The notes beneath the pieces were generated by a model. It did no database searches, was not told the origin of the DNA, and saw only the letters and a list, made by a program, of their open reading frames with translations. Positions 42,953 through 52,033 of a stretch of 64,000 bases of DNA are shown here, piece after piece (the stretch's first letter is position 1; the number at the start of each line of letters is the position of its first letter). The DNA is from Mangrovimonas futianensis (GTDB taxonomy: Bacteria; Bacteroidota; Bacteroidia; Flavobacteriales; Flavobacteriaceae): the NCBI RefSeq assembly GCF_021245805.1, contig NZ_JAJJNF010000001.1, forward strand, positions 576,313-640,312, read 5' to 3'. The translations under genes were made by a program, and so were the position numbers.

Positions 42953-44269
42953 ATGAGCACAAAAACAATTCCTTACGTACCATATAAAGTGAAAGATATT
43001 TCATTGGCAGATTGGGGAAGAAAAGAAATAGAATTGGCTGAGGCTGAAATGCCTGGATTAATGAGTTTGAGAGAAGAGTATGGTGCACAACAACCTTTAA
43101 AAGGCGCTAGAATTGCTGGATGTTTGCATATGACCATTCAAACAGCTGTACTTATTGAAACATTGGTAGCCCTTGGTGCCGAAGTAACTTGGAGTTCTTG
43201 TAACATATTCTCTACACAAGATCATGCTGCTGCTGCTATTGCTGCTGCTGGAATCCCTGTTTATGCCTGGAAAGGTATGAACGAAGAAGAATTTGACTGG
43301 TGTATTGAACAAACTTTATTCTTTGGAGAAGACAGACAACCTCTAAATATGATTTTGGATGACGGTGGAGATTTAACCAATATGGTTTTAGACCAATATC
43401 CTGAATTGGCAGCTGGAATCAAGGGACTTTCAGAAGAAACTACTACTGGAGTTCACCGTTTGTATGAGCGTATGGAAAAGGGCACATTACCTATGCCAGC
43501 CATTAACGTAAACGACTCTGTAACCAAATCGAAGTTTGATAACAAATATGGATGTAGAGAAAGTGCTGTGGATGCTATTCGTCGTGCTACTGATGTCATG
43601 TTAGCTGGAAAACGTGTTGTGGTTTGTGGATATGGTGATGTAGGTAAAGGAACTGCAGCTTCTTTTAGAGGAGCTGGAAGTATTGTTACCGTGACTGAAA
43701 TCGATCCAATTTGCGCCTTACAAGCAGCTATGGATGGTTATGAAGTAAAACGTTTGGAGTCTGTAGTTGGGAAAGCGGATGTTGTAATCACGACCACAGG
43801 AAACAAAGACATCGTTCGTGGTGAGCATTTTGAAGCAATGAAAGATAAAACCATCGTTTGTAATATTGGGCATTTTGATAATGAAATTGATGTAGCTTGG
43901 TTAAAAACCAATCATGGTAGCAGCAAAGTAGAGATCAAACCTCAAGTAGATAAATACACGGTTAATGGAAACGATATTATCCTATTGGCAGAAGGTCGTT
44001 TGGTAAACCTTGGTTGTGCTACAGGTCACCCAAGTTTTGTAATGAGTAACTCATTCACTAACCAAACCTTGGCACAGATAGAACTTTGGAACTACAGTGA
44101 CAAATATGCTAATGAAGTTTATATGCTTCCTAAGCATTTGGATGAAAAAGTAGCCAAACTGCACTTGGAAAAAATTGGCGTTGAGTTGACTGAATTGAAA
44201 CCAGACCAAGCCAAATATATTGGTGTTAAGGTTGAAGGACCATACAAGCCAGAATATTACAGATATTAA
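42953..44269 (+). CDS. ahcY: Adenosylhomocysteinase
   Basis: A 438-residue enzyme that hydrolyses S-adenosylhomocysteine to adenosine and homocysteine in the methyl cycle. Motifs: LADWGRKEIELAEAEMPGL at the start, SSCNIFSTQDHAAAAIA, the NAD-binding CGYGDVGKGTA near 222-232, and the C-terminal LDEKVA...KYIGVKVEGPYKPEYYRY. Length fits the bacterial form. It has its own promoter and a terminator. No SAH or SAM riboswitch is visible upstream. Confidence 0.98.
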   Translation: MSTKTIPYVPYKVKDISLADWGRKEIELAEAEMPGLMSLREEYGAQQPLKGARIAGCLHMTIQTAVLIETLVALGAEVTWSSCNIFSTQDHAAAAIAAAGIPVYAWKGMNEEEFDWCIEQTLFFGEDRQPLNMILDDGGDLTNMVLDQYPELAAGIKGLSEETTTGVHRLYERMEKGTLPMPAINVNDSVTKSKFDNKYGCRESAVDAIRRATDVMLAGKRVVVCGYGDVGKGTAASFRGAGSIVTVTEIDPICALQAAMDGYEVKRLESVVGKADVVITTTGNKDIVRGEHFEAMKDKTIVCNIGHFDNEIDVAWLKTNHGSSKVEIKPQVDKYTVNGNDIILLAEGRLVNLGCATGHPSFVMSNSFTNQTLAQIELWNYSDKYANEVYMLPKHLDEKVAKLHLEKIGVELTELKPDQAKYIGVKVEGPYKPEYYRY

Positions 44270-44325
44270 TAAGACTGCGAGCGCTTCTAGACTCTAGATC
44301 GCTTCACTTTTTATATATTAAGATG

Positions 44326-44355
44326 AACCCTTGCAGTGATGTGAGGGTTTTCTTT
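44326..44355 (+). terminator. Intrinsic terminator of ahcY
   Basis: AACCCTTGC, 6-nt loop, GTGAGGGTT (wobbles allowed) is followed by TTCTTTT. It lies upstream of the vsr-like start, which argues against the ATG at 44323 as a start. Confidence 0.75.
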
Positions 44356-44385
44356 TGGCTCAAAAATTGCTTAAATTACCAACAC

Positions 44386-44853
44386 ATGGCATATCAAGAA
44401 GTCAAAATAAAAGTCCCTCGATTTAATGAGGAATCTGGGTTTTATACCACTAAAAAACGCTCCAAGATGATGGGCAAAATTCGTGGGAAGAACACCAAAC
44501 CAGAAATGCTATTCCGAAAAGCATTGTGGAAAAAAGGCATTCGATATCGCTTAAACAACAAACTTCCTGGTAACCCAGATATCTCTATTAAAAAATACAA
44601 ACTTGCCATTTTTATTGATGGCGAATTTTGGCATGGGTATGATTGGGACGAAAGAAAACAAACTATCAAATCAAATCGGGAGTTTTGGATTCCAAAAATA
44701 GAGCGAAACATGCAACGGGACCGTGAAGTGAATCGGGCGCTTGCTGAAAAAGGATTTACGGTCTTCCGGTTTTGGAGTCACGAAATAAAACATGAATTAA
44801 AAACGTGCCTAAATGACATCTTGATTTACATTGAAACCGGCCGAATCTGGTAA
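44386..44853 (+). CDS. Vsr-like very short patch repair endonuclease
   Basis: A 155-residue endonuclease of the Vsr fold, which nicks beside T:G mismatches. RSKMMGKIRGKNTKPEMLFRKAL and LPGNPDISIKKYKLAIFIDGEFWHGYDW match the family, with the catalytic Asp in NPDIS and His in WHG. Against E. coli Vsr, the second His position, the zinc Cys/His ligands and the Cys of VWEC are replaced (D, E, Y, W and H). No cytosine methyltransferase is next to it. The ATG at 44386 is chosen because the upstream frame overlaps the ahcY terminator. Confidence 0.86.
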   Translation: MAYQEVKIKVPRFNEESGFYTTKKRSKMMGKIRGKNTKPEMLFRKALWKKGIRYRLNNKLPGNPDISIKKYKLAIFIDGEFWHGYDWDERKQTIKSNREFWIPKIERNMQRDREVNRALAEKGFTVFRFWSHEIKHELKTCLNDILIYIETGRIW

Positions 44854-44880
44854 AAAAATCCCCTTCAATTTATGAAGGGG
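44852..44880 (-). terminator. Terminator of the phosphatase gene on the minus strand
   Basis: On the minus strand CCCCTTCA, 5-nt loop, TGAAGGGG is followed by a T7 run. It abuts the vsr-like stop codon and lies about 100 bp past the phosphatase stop. Confidence 0.7.
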
Positions 44881-44981
44881 AGTGCAAATGGAAACTTTTT
44901 CCAATTATATTGTTGCCATATCAAAACCATCTGTCTCTTTGGCTCCTAGATTATGAGTTTTTAAGTATAATATTACAGAAA

Positions 44982-45941
44982 TTATAGTTCAATTTCTGTT
45001 TTATACATAATCTCTCCTTTCCAATTAACAGCTTGAACCAACATTTTTGAAGGCAATAAACTAACTATTAAAAATCCTTGTTCAGATTTAGAAAACTTCG
45101 TGAAATCTGACTCTCCCGTAGGTCGAACATCAGAACCTGCACCCGAAATAAAATGATGGGTGTACACACCCTTTGGTTTTAAATGCTGTATATCATGCTC
45201 ATGACCTGCAAAATAAACAGGCACTTTATTAGTTTCGAAAAGATCCTCTAAATGATATCTTACATAAGGTTTGTCATCTACTCGTTTACCGGAAGTGTAT
45301 AATGGATGATGTCCAATAACTATATTCCAGTCGGCGGTAGAATTTTTCAATGTTTCTTCTAACCATTTCTTTTGTTTTAAGGAATCTTGAGTTTTTACTT
45401 GTTGATATTTTTCCTCGTGATAATAATCGTCTTCAAAAGGGTTGGTATCTAAAAATAAAAATTTTGCTCGGGTTTTATCATCCTCTAAAGTCTTCTCAAA
45501 TTCATAATAATGATCGGGCATATTCCATCTTTGACTTACCTGAGAATAATCTAACTGAGCTTGGTAATTTCCTCTGTAACCATGATTTCCCAAAATAACA
45601 TACCACGGACAAAATAAATTAGACCCGTAATAAATGTCTTCAAAACTACTCTTAATAAAAGGGTCGTTTACAGAAGCGATTCCATCGGGGTAAAAATTAT
45701 CCCCCACAGAAATGATGAATTCAGGTTCCAATATAAATCCAGCTTGTTGCATTATATCAGCCACCTCTACCTGTTTAAAATGACCATTTCTACCCCAATC
45801 ACCAATAACATAAAAATGAAATGCCTCTTTTTCTACTTGAAGTTGATTTAAATTGGCATTTTCATTTTGATTATAGTACTTCCTCTGAGCCTGAATCTGA
45901 CAAACAGTTAAGGCCAAAATAAAAAATAAAATTCTGTGCAT
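44982..45941 (-). CDS. Secreted purple-acid-phosphatase-like metallophosphoesterase
   Basis: A 319-residue calcineurin-like phosphoesterase with a signal peptide (MHRILFFILALTVCQIQAQ). Metal-ligand motifs in order: VIGDWGRNG, SVGDNFYPDG, LGNHGYRGN, IGHHPLY, AGHEHD. The order GDWG/GDNFY/GNH/GHH/GHEHD is that of the tartrate-resistant acid phosphatase group. The third motif is GNHG rather than the common GNHD. It is the last gene after the receptor and phytase on the same strand and could remove phosphate from the phytase products. Confidence 0.9.
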   Translation of the reverse strand: MHRILFFILALTVCQIQAQRKYYNQNENANLNQLQVEKEAFHFYVIGDWGRNGHFKQVEVADIMQQAGFILEPEFIISVGDNFYPDGIASVNDPFIKSSFEDIYYGSNLFCPWYVILGNHGYRGNYQAQLDYSQVSQRWNMPDHYYEFEKTLEDDKTRAKFLFLDTNPFEDDYYHEEKYQQVKTQDSLKQKKWLEETLKNSTADWNIVIGHHPLYTSGKRVDDKPYVRYHLEDLFETNKVPVYFAGHEHDIQHLKPKGVYTHHFISGAGSDVRPTGESDFTKFSKSEQGFLIVSLLPSKMLVQAVNWKGEIMYKTEIEL

Positions 45942-46007
45942 GTTTTTAGAATTATTAAAGGCACAAAGAAATATGAACTCTGTACCTTTAATGTTTACTT
46001 TAAGTTG

Positions 46008-47015
46008 TTACTCAACGATTTTAGATAGGTCGTAGAAATAGAAATTTTTATTGTCATTCATAGCAACAAACAGTCCATTTTTAAACGTTTCGTTTAAATA
46101 GCCCGTGTAGGCCTCACATCCGTCAGTCTCTAGAGTTCCCAGATTCTTTGAATATAAAAACTCATTGGTTTTTCTATCAAAAACATTAAAGGTATGTTCC
46201 TGCTGATCTGACACAATAATATAACCTTCACCGTCTTTATAAGAAGCAATGGCTATCCCTTCTATATCTCTATTAAATGTGTCTCCACCAAAACAGGAAA
46301 CCTCTTCATTACTTGCATCTGGCTCAGCCATATACTTTCTAACACAGCTCATTTCATCAGAATAATAGATATAGCCTAACTCGCTATCTACTGCAATCGC
46401 TTCAATTTCCTTTTTCCCACTAAAGTTACCAAACTCACGTGCCAACTTGAACTCTAAATGATCTCCTCCCGGAATTAATTCAAATTGATGCAAGTAATTT
46501 GTTGAAGGTCCATTTTTTCTTCCCACAACTGCATACACCTTCTCACTTTTTGGTGATTTGTAAATAGAAATTCCCATAGGTAAATTCCATTCATTCTCTA
46601 ATGTATCTTGAAACACTTTAAACCCTCCCTGATCTAAGGCTTGCATATCAGGAATAGAAAATACACGTATTTGCTCACGTTCTCTTTCTGTGAAAACAAG
46701 TATATCTGTTATAGTCGAATCATTAATTTTCACATCGTAAGCTACATCGACATTATTTGGACGCTTCATTCCACGCAAGGTCTTCTCCTCAATAATCTTC
46801 CCTTGCAAATTGAAAGCATAAATGGCTCCATTGGTATCTTTATCGGTTCCAAAAACAATACTTTCTTCTGTATTTTCTTTATTCACCCAAATAGCTGGAT
46901 CATCTGTATCATGCAAGGTGCTTTCTGTGATAACATCAGGAGCTATTTCTACTAAATTAGGTTTACATGAGTAGAACAAGCTTATTAACCCTAGGGTTAA
47001 TAAGCCTTTTCTCAT
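46008..47015 (-). CDS. Beta-propeller phytase (3-phytase)
   Basis: A 335-residue lipoprotein-type phytase. The signal MRKGLLTLGLISLFYSC puts the lipid Cys at residue 17. The body carries the propeller motif HDTDDPAIWVN, GTDKDTNGAIYAF, ELGYIYYSDEMSCVRKY, DIEGIAI and DGCEAYTG with the acidic residues that bind calcium. It would release phosphate from phytate near the outer membrane. I choose the ATG ending at 47015 (4 bp after the receptor stop), as the upstream ATG at 47039 overlaps the receptor and weakens the signal peptide. A perfect 26-bp palindrome lies in codons 4-12. Confidence 0.92.
   Translation of the reverse strand: MRKGLLTLGLISLFYSCKPNLVEIAPDVITESTLHDTDDPAIWVNKENTEESIVFGTDKDTNGAIYAFNLQGKIIEEKTLRGMKRPNNVDVAYDVKINDSTITDILVFTEREREQIRVFSIPDMQALDQGGFKVFQDTLENEWNLPMGISIYKSPKSEKVYAVVGRKNGPSTNYLHQFELIPGGDHLEFKLAREFGNFSGKKEIEAIAVDSELGYIYYSDEMSCVRKYMAEPDASNEEVSCFGGDTFNRDIEGIAIASYKDGEGYIIVSDQQEHTFNVFDRKTNEFLYSKNLGTLETDGCEAYTGYLNETFKNGLFVAMNDNKNFYFYDLSKIVE
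46980..47005. repeat. Perfect 26-bp palindrome in the phytase signal-peptide region
   Basis: GCTTATTAACCCT is directly followed by its reverse complement AGGGTTAATAAGC. It covers codons 4 to 12 of the phytase, 10 bp after the start codon. In mRNA it can form a long hairpin. Confidence 0.95.
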
Positions 47016-47019
47016 TTGT

Positions 47020-49875
47020 TTACTTTTTAAATAAATCATATTTCAATCCAAAGGTTAATCTTTTTTCATAGTATTCCATCTGCATGGTTCTTCCTTTTAC
47101 CCCTTGGTAGTAACGTAAAGGTTGATTGGTGATGTTATTTAAGCTCGCATAGACACTTAGATTTTTAGATAATGCTACATTAGCATTAAAATCTAAGAAG
47201 AATTGCTCATCATAGTAACGATCTTCAAAAGCGCGTCCACCGATTTCATCGATATAAGCATCAGAATAGTTGGCAGATAATCTCAAACTAAATCTCTTTC
47301 CAGCGTATCCTAAAGATCCGTTGAACATATTAGGAGCTGTGTTAGGAAGATCTAAATCAGTTCTTTCTTCCCCATCTTCATTGTAAATTCCATCGGCATC
47401 AGACTTTAAATAGGTATAGTTTAAATACACACTGAAATTTTTGGCAAACCCAGGCAAGAAATCCAATCTTCTTTGGATAGAAACTTCAGCTCCAAAGACT
47501 GTTGCTCCCTCACCGTTTAATGGCTGATACACCTCATAACCATCAGCATTTTCGGTCTGTCTGGTATAAACAAATTTGTCGATATTCTTATAAAACAACC
47601 CTCCAGAAATAATACCTACAGACTTGAAATAGTGTTCTGCCATAAGGTCAAAGTTCATAGATGTAGTTGGGTCCAATTCAGAATTTCCTAAGAATATTTC
47701 TTCATCTTCATTATTCACCTCTTGGTAAGGCACTAAGTCTACGTAATTTGGTCTAGCCAAAGTATTGGTCCATGATAAACGAAGAATGGTATTCTCTGTC
47801 ACATCATATTTTAAGTGCACACCAGGAAGTATGTTTGTATAATCATTTTTGTCTTTCAATACATTGGTTCCTGCATAATCACCGTCTGTATCAAAAATCA
47901 ATTCATTCCCCTCACTCTCAATTGAGGTATGCTCTAATCTTACCCCAGCTAGGACACTAAATTTATTTGTTATGTTTTGATTTAACATCAGGTATCCTGC
48001 ATATACATCTTCGTTTACATCAAAATTGGCGGTCAGGTATTCTTCAGGTAAATCTTCACCTTCAAATAAATTAGAATCATATAAGTTCAATCCTCCTAAA
48101 AATTCTGAAGATGCAAATGACCCCAATTGGTATTGGCTTCCCGCCAAATAATCCTCATCTGTGTAATTATGGGTTGGAACCATTCCTAACATTTCCAATG
48201 CACCAGTCTCATCAGAATACTCAATAAAACCATTGGTTCTATTCTTATTTTTCATTCTGGTTTTAGCTCCAACTTTTAAGAATCCTTCTTGATTTGAAAC
48301 AATCGAAACAGGAAATTGAGCATTGACAAAGATGTTGATATCTTCCTCCTCTGTATATTGATTTTCCTCTGTGATTTCATTCAACTCAAACAAGTTATAA
48401 TCGGCATCAGCTTGACTTAAAGGGGAAAACAAAGGTTTATCTTCATTGTTGTTAAAAGCAATTCCATATTCACTTTCATATTCAATATAACGCTCGTTTA
48501 AACGCTCTTCAGAAGCTTTGGCAAAAGATGCCATCCAGTCTAATTTCACTTTACCAATCAAGTGGTCTCCTCCTAGGCTATAGTTTTGCATACGTTGGTC
48601 TTCCAGTCTGGCATTTTGATTTCTATTGTTATCAATACCTCCCTTGGTCTGACGTTTTGCTTCAACTGGGAAACTGGTTAAATTTCCATTACTATCCACG
48701 GTGAAATCATCAAAAGAAATATCTTCCCCATCTAAAATTTCATGTTCCAAACGATACCTGTTTTCTCTATCGTCTCTCCAGTTATAAATGGACTTGAAAT
48801 AAATGGTGTTGTTTTTATCAAACTTATAATCAAAATTAGCCGAGAAACTTCTTCTGATACGTTGCACCAAATACTCTCTCATTTCAAACACACTGGCATA
48901 TGGATTCACATTTACAGCTTCTAAATTGTCTTCATCACCTGCATTATATTCAAATTCATCTTCCCATTCTGCTTCTACGTTATCACTTCCGAAGGCGTTG
49001 TCATTGAAAGATGCCGAAACCATCCACCCAAACTTGTCATTTTTAGAGCGATCCCCTAATAGGAAAGATCCATTTAAAATTCGCTTGTTGGTGATAAAAT
49101 TTAAACCTGAACCAGCGGTAGCCGATAAACGGAACCCTTGTGGTGATGTTCTTGTTATTAAGTTAACAGATCCTCCTAATGCATCCGCATCCATGTCTGG
49201 CGTCACAGCCTTATTTACCTCAATGGTTTGAATCATATCTGAAGGGATCAAATCCATTTGAACATTTCTGTTATCTCCCTCTGCAGATGGTATTCTAGAA
49301 CCATTTAACGTTACAGAGTTCAATTGAGGTGCTAAACCACGAACGATGATATTTCTGGCTTCACCTTGATCTACTTGCATGGTTATACCCGGAATACGCT
49401 TTACAGCGTCCCCGATATTAGCATCAGGAAATTTCCCTATTTGATCTGTAGAAACAATGTTTGTTATATTCTGTTTGTTTTTTTGTGTGTTCAGAGCCCT
49501 TGATTGTCCGCTTAATCCATACCCTGTAATCAATACCTCATCTAATTCGGTATCTTGACCAGAAAGCGTAAAGTTTAAAGTAACCGTCCCAGAAGCAGGA
49601 ACAATAGCCTCTTGGCTTATATTTTCGTATCCTAGATATTTTACAGTAATGGTATAAGTACCCTCCTGCACATTTAAAATGGTATAGGTTCCATCAAAAT
49701 CAGAAATAGCTCCTTTGTTAGTCGTTTCTACAATAACGGATGCCCCAGGAACGACCAATCCATTATTGTCTGTAATCATCCCCCTAATAATCCCATTCTG
49801 GGCCATCATGGAATTAGCACCAAAAATAATTAGGCACCAAATAAAAAGATTTTTAAAAAGTAGTTTCATTATCAT
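47020..49875 (-). CDS. TonB-dependent receptor with carboxypeptidase-like N-domain (probable phytate/organic phosphate receptor)
   Basis: A 951-residue receptor. A signal peptide is followed by a CarboxypepD_reg-like domain (about 27-110; GIIRGMITDNNGLVVPGASVIVETTNKGAISDFDGTYTI), TonB box-like DEVLITGYG, a plug with GKFPDANIGDAVKRIPGI and a long barrel ending LKYDLFKK. The phytase gene begins 4 bp after its stop, so the two are coupled and receptor plus phytase likely work together. Start alternatives are ATG at 49875 or 49869 (MKLLFKNLF). It is not followed by a SusD homologue. Confidence 0.88.
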   Translation of the reverse strand: MIMKLLFKNLFIWCLIIFGANSMMAQNGIIRGMITDNNGLVVPGASVIVETTNKGAISDFDGTYTILNVQEGTYTITVKYLGYENISQEAIVPASGTVTLNFTLSGQDTELDEVLITGYGLSGQSRALNTQKNKQNITNIVSTDQIGKFPDANIGDAVKRIPGITMQVDQGEARNIIVRGLAPQLNSVTLNGSRIPSAEGDNRNVQMDLIPSDMIQTIEVNKAVTPDMDADALGGSVNLITRTSPQGFRLSATAGSGLNFITNKRILNGSFLLGDRSKNDKFGWMVSASFNDNAFGSDNVEAEWEDEFEYNAGDEDNLEAVNVNPYASVFEMREYLVQRIRRSFSANFDYKFDKNNTIYFKSIYNWRDDRENRYRLEHEILDGEDISFDDFTVDSNGNLTSFPVEAKRQTKGGIDNNRNQNARLEDQRMQNYSLGGDHLIGKVKLDWMASFAKASEERLNERYIEYESEYGIAFNNNEDKPLFSPLSQADADYNLFELNEITEENQYTEEEDINIFVNAQFPVSIVSNQEGFLKVGAKTRMKNKNRTNGFIEYSDETGALEMLGMVPTHNYTDEDYLAGSQYQLGSFASSEFLGGLNLYDSNLFEGEDLPEEYLTANFDVNEDVYAGYLMLNQNITNKFSVLAGVRLEHTSIESEGNELIFDTDGDYAGTNVLKDKNDYTNILPGVHLKYDVTENTILRLSWTNTLARPNYVDLVPYQEVNNEDEEIFLGNSELDPTTSMNFDLMAEHYFKSVGIISGGLFYKNIDKFVYTRQTENADGYEVYQPLNGEGATVFGAEVSIQRRLDFLPGFAKNFSVYLNYTYLKSDADGIYNEDGEERTDLDLPNTAPNMFNGSLGYAGKRFSLRLSANYSDAYIDEIGGRAFEDRYYDEQFFLDFNANVALSKNLSVYASLNNITNQPLRYYQGVKGRTMQMEYYEKRLTFGLKYDLFKK

Positions 49876-49898
49876 TTTTTGTATCAATTAGTTGGACA

Positions 49899-49906
49899 CA
49901 AAACTA
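49899..49906 (-). promoter_or_regulatory. Bacteroidota -7 element of the phytate-type receptor
   Basis: TAGTTTTG on the minus strand matches TAnnTTTG, about 24 bp before the start. A CTTG sits 17 bp further upstream. It is a weak match overall. Confidence 0.45.
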
Positions 49907-49988
49907 TATTGCCATCTTGGCTTCAAGCTAAAATTAGCGTTAACAAAAAGTGAGTAAACCACCTATTCTGGCTATAAAACAAGGCAAC

Positions 49989-50006
49989 ATTAACAAAGGG
50001 GTAACA
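49989..50006 (-). promoter_or_regulatory. Direct TGTTA repeats upstream of the receptor (possible regulator site)
   Basis: TGTTACC and TGTTAAT are spaced 11 bp apart (start to start) on the minus strand, 114 bp or more from the receptor start. Spacing of 11 bp is like PhoB-type sites, but the sequence is not the E. coli PHO box. Confidence 0.25.
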
Positions 50007-50030
50007 TTGAATTAAGTTTGAGGAAACTTT

Positions 50031-51614
50031 CTATAAATTCACTAAAAAAGACTGGATATCCTCTTTGGAATCAAGTGGCAGTTTTTTTCGCATGCGATAT
50101 CTAGCAATTCGAACACTATCTGGAGTAATTCTTAAAATGGAAGCTATTTCCTTTGAAGACAAATTGAGTCGAAGTAACATGCCGAGGCGTAATTCTGTAG
50201 GAGAAAGTTCTGGATTTGCAAGAGCATTCAAACGCTGAAAAAAATGAGGATGGATCTGCTCAAAATATCCCGTGAATTCATCCCACTCCTTATCTTTGGA
50301 TAAATCGAAATCTATTTCCTTTATTAATTCCTCCAATTTCGGTTTTATCATAGCCTGATTTCTATCCTTCAAATTGGTTAGTGTCTTGGAAACGTCATTC
50401 AACATTTTGTTTTTATGAGCCAAATGCAAACTATAATTGGTTAATGCCGAAAGTTTGAAATCTACTTCGCGCTGCAAGGAAGCCTCTTCTGCAGTCTTCC
50501 TTTCTAATTCGGCCTGCAATAATTTTTGTTTGTAATTAATAATATTGGATTCCTGCTGCTGCTTCTTTTTATAATACAGAAACCATCCTAGCAGTAATGC
50601 AAGAACAAACAGACTAATCAATAATAAAACCGTTTGTCTAATGTTATTCAATTCATTCTCTTTGCTCAGTAAGGCCAGTTTTGCTTCATTATCCTTGACG
50701 TTATATAAAACTTGGAGCGTATTCACTTGTTGGGCATTTTTTCTTTCAATTTCATTTTCAAAGACCTCTGCATGTTTATTCATATAGTTCAAGACCAAAT
50801 CAAAATGTTCCATTTCGGAGTATGTCCGAGCCATATCCTTTAAAGCACTCTCTTCTTGATGAATATTTTTTGTTTTTCGAGACAGATCTAAAGCCTTCTT
50901 GGTATAGAATAGAGCTTCTTCCAATGCCCCCTTTTTTCTTTTAGAATCTCCTAAATTATTAATGATATTAATCAAAACATTGTTTGGACTATGCCGAGCC
51001 AATTGTTCCGCACGCTGAAAATATTGGAAAGCCAAATCATAAGACTCTAAATCTTCATAAACACTACCAATGTTTTCCAAACATATAGCCATTCCAGTAC
51101 TATCCATAAGGGTTTCGAAAAGCAAAAAACCCTGATTTTGATAACCCAATGCCTGATCATAGCTCTTTTGCTTTTCGGCCACAGTTCCCAAACGAGCCAA
51201 CGCCACTGCCTCTCCTTTGTTAAAAGATAATTTTTCTGATAGCATTAATCCTCGAGTCAAATAATCCTGAGCTGTCCCATACTTTTTTAAAGATATATAA
51301 ACAGAAGCCAATTGATTATTAAGATAAATGGTAGTAGTATCTTCCATTTTTTGACTCACTAACGCTTCATGGTAGTGTTTAATAGCCTCATTCGCAATGC
51401 CCAACCTATCATAAAAATCTCCTAAATTACTTTGAACTTGAATGAGTCCGTCCAAGTCATGATTCTGTTTTGAAGTTTGAAGTAATTCCTTAAACTCGGA
51501 GACTTTGGAAGTCAAGTGCTCCATTTGATAATTTCCTTGTGCCAGAATAGTAGTATGGATAAATAAGCTAAGCAGCAAGGATAGGGTTCCTTTTAAAGGA
51601 AGAGATAATTTCAT
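50031..51614 (-). CDS. TPR sensor with LuxR-type DNA-binding domain
   Basis: A 527-residue membrane regulator. A signal-like N-terminus is followed by about six TPR units (residues 30-290, such as AIKHYHEALVSQKM, ALGYQNQGFLLFE), a membrane helix near 320-342 (QTVLLLISLFVLALLLGWFLYY), a coiled coil, and a C-terminal LuxR/GerE-like helix-turn-helix (LSPTELRLGMLLRLNLSSKEIASILRIT ... RIARYRMRKKL). This layout is common for Bacteroidota regulators beside TonB-receptor loci. It precedes the receptor gene by about 155 bp on the same strand and probably controls that locus. Start ATG at 51614 is chosen over an upstream TTG. Confidence 0.9.
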   Translation of the reverse strand: MKLSLPLKGTLSLLLSLFIHTTILAQGNYQMEHLTSKVSEFKELLQTSKQNHDLDGLIQVQSNLGDFYDRLGIANEAIKHYHEALVSQKMEDTTTIYLNNQLASVYISLKKYGTAQDYLTRGLMLSEKLSFNKGEAVALARLGTVAEKQKSYDQALGYQNQGFLLFETLMDSTGMAICLENIGSVYEDLESYDLAFQYFQRAEQLARHSPNNVLINIINNLGDSKRKKGALEEALFYTKKALDLSRKTKNIHQEESALKDMARTYSEMEHFDLVLNYMNKHAEVFENEIERKNAQQVNTLQVLYNVKDNEAKLALLSKENELNNIRQTVLLLISLFVLALLLGWFLYYKKKQQQESNIINYKQKLLQAELERKTAEEASLQREVDFKLSALTNYSLHLAHKNKMLNDVSKTLTNLKDRNQAMIKPKLEELIKEIDFDLSKDKEWDEFTGYFEQIHPHFFQRLNALANPELSPTELRLGMLLRLNLSSKEIASILRITPDSVRIARYRMRKKLPLDSKEDIQSFLVNL

Positions 51615-51696
51615 GGATATGTTAAAGTAAAATATCCAAAGAAACAGTTTCAATGTTACTTAAAAATGATAAGAACATTAAATAATAGAAAACAAA

Positions 51697-51722
51697 AAAC
51701 CCTTTCAAAATTGAAAGGGTTT
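51697..51722 (-). terminator. Intrinsic terminator of the rplU-rpmA operon
   Basis: The stem ACCCTTTCAA with its complement around AA, followed by T or A runs on both strands, lies 26 bp after the rpmA stop. Confidence 0.88.
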
Positions 51723-51748
51723 CCAGTTATATTGAAAAAGAGCTGTAA

Positions 51749-52009
51749 TTATGCTTCAAATGGAACAATTGAAACATAAGACTTGTTGTCTTTTTTCTTT
51801 TCAAATTTCACGATACCATCAACTTTAGCGTGTAAAGTATGGTCTTTACCAGCGTATACGTTTTCACCTGGATGGTGAGCAGTACCTCTTTGTCTTACGA
51901 TAATGTTACCAGCGATAGCCGCTTGACCACCAAAAATCTTAACTCCTAATCGTTTCGATTCTGATTCTCTACCGTTTTTCGAACTTCCGACTCCTTTTTT
52001 ATGTGCCAT
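51749..52009 (-). CDS. rpmA: Ribosomal protein bL27
   Basis: An 86-residue L27 with the typical N-terminus AHKKGVGSSKNGRESESKRLGVK and HHPGENVYAGKDHTL. It is part of the 50S subunit near the peptidyl transferase centre. It follows rplU by 24 bp. Its N-terminus lacks a cleaved extension, as is normal outside Firmicutes. Confidence 0.98.
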   Translation of the reverse strand: MAHKKGVGSSKNGRESESKRLGVKIFGGQAAIAGNIIVRQRGTAHHPGENVYAGKDHTLHAKVDGIVKFEKKKDNKSYVSIVPFEA

Positions 52010-52033
52010 TTTATTTCGATTTTATTTTGGTTA

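Noticed and set aside
44323..44385. Longer start for the Vsr-like gene
   Set aside because: The extension overlaps the ahcY terminator hairpin and has no family similarity.
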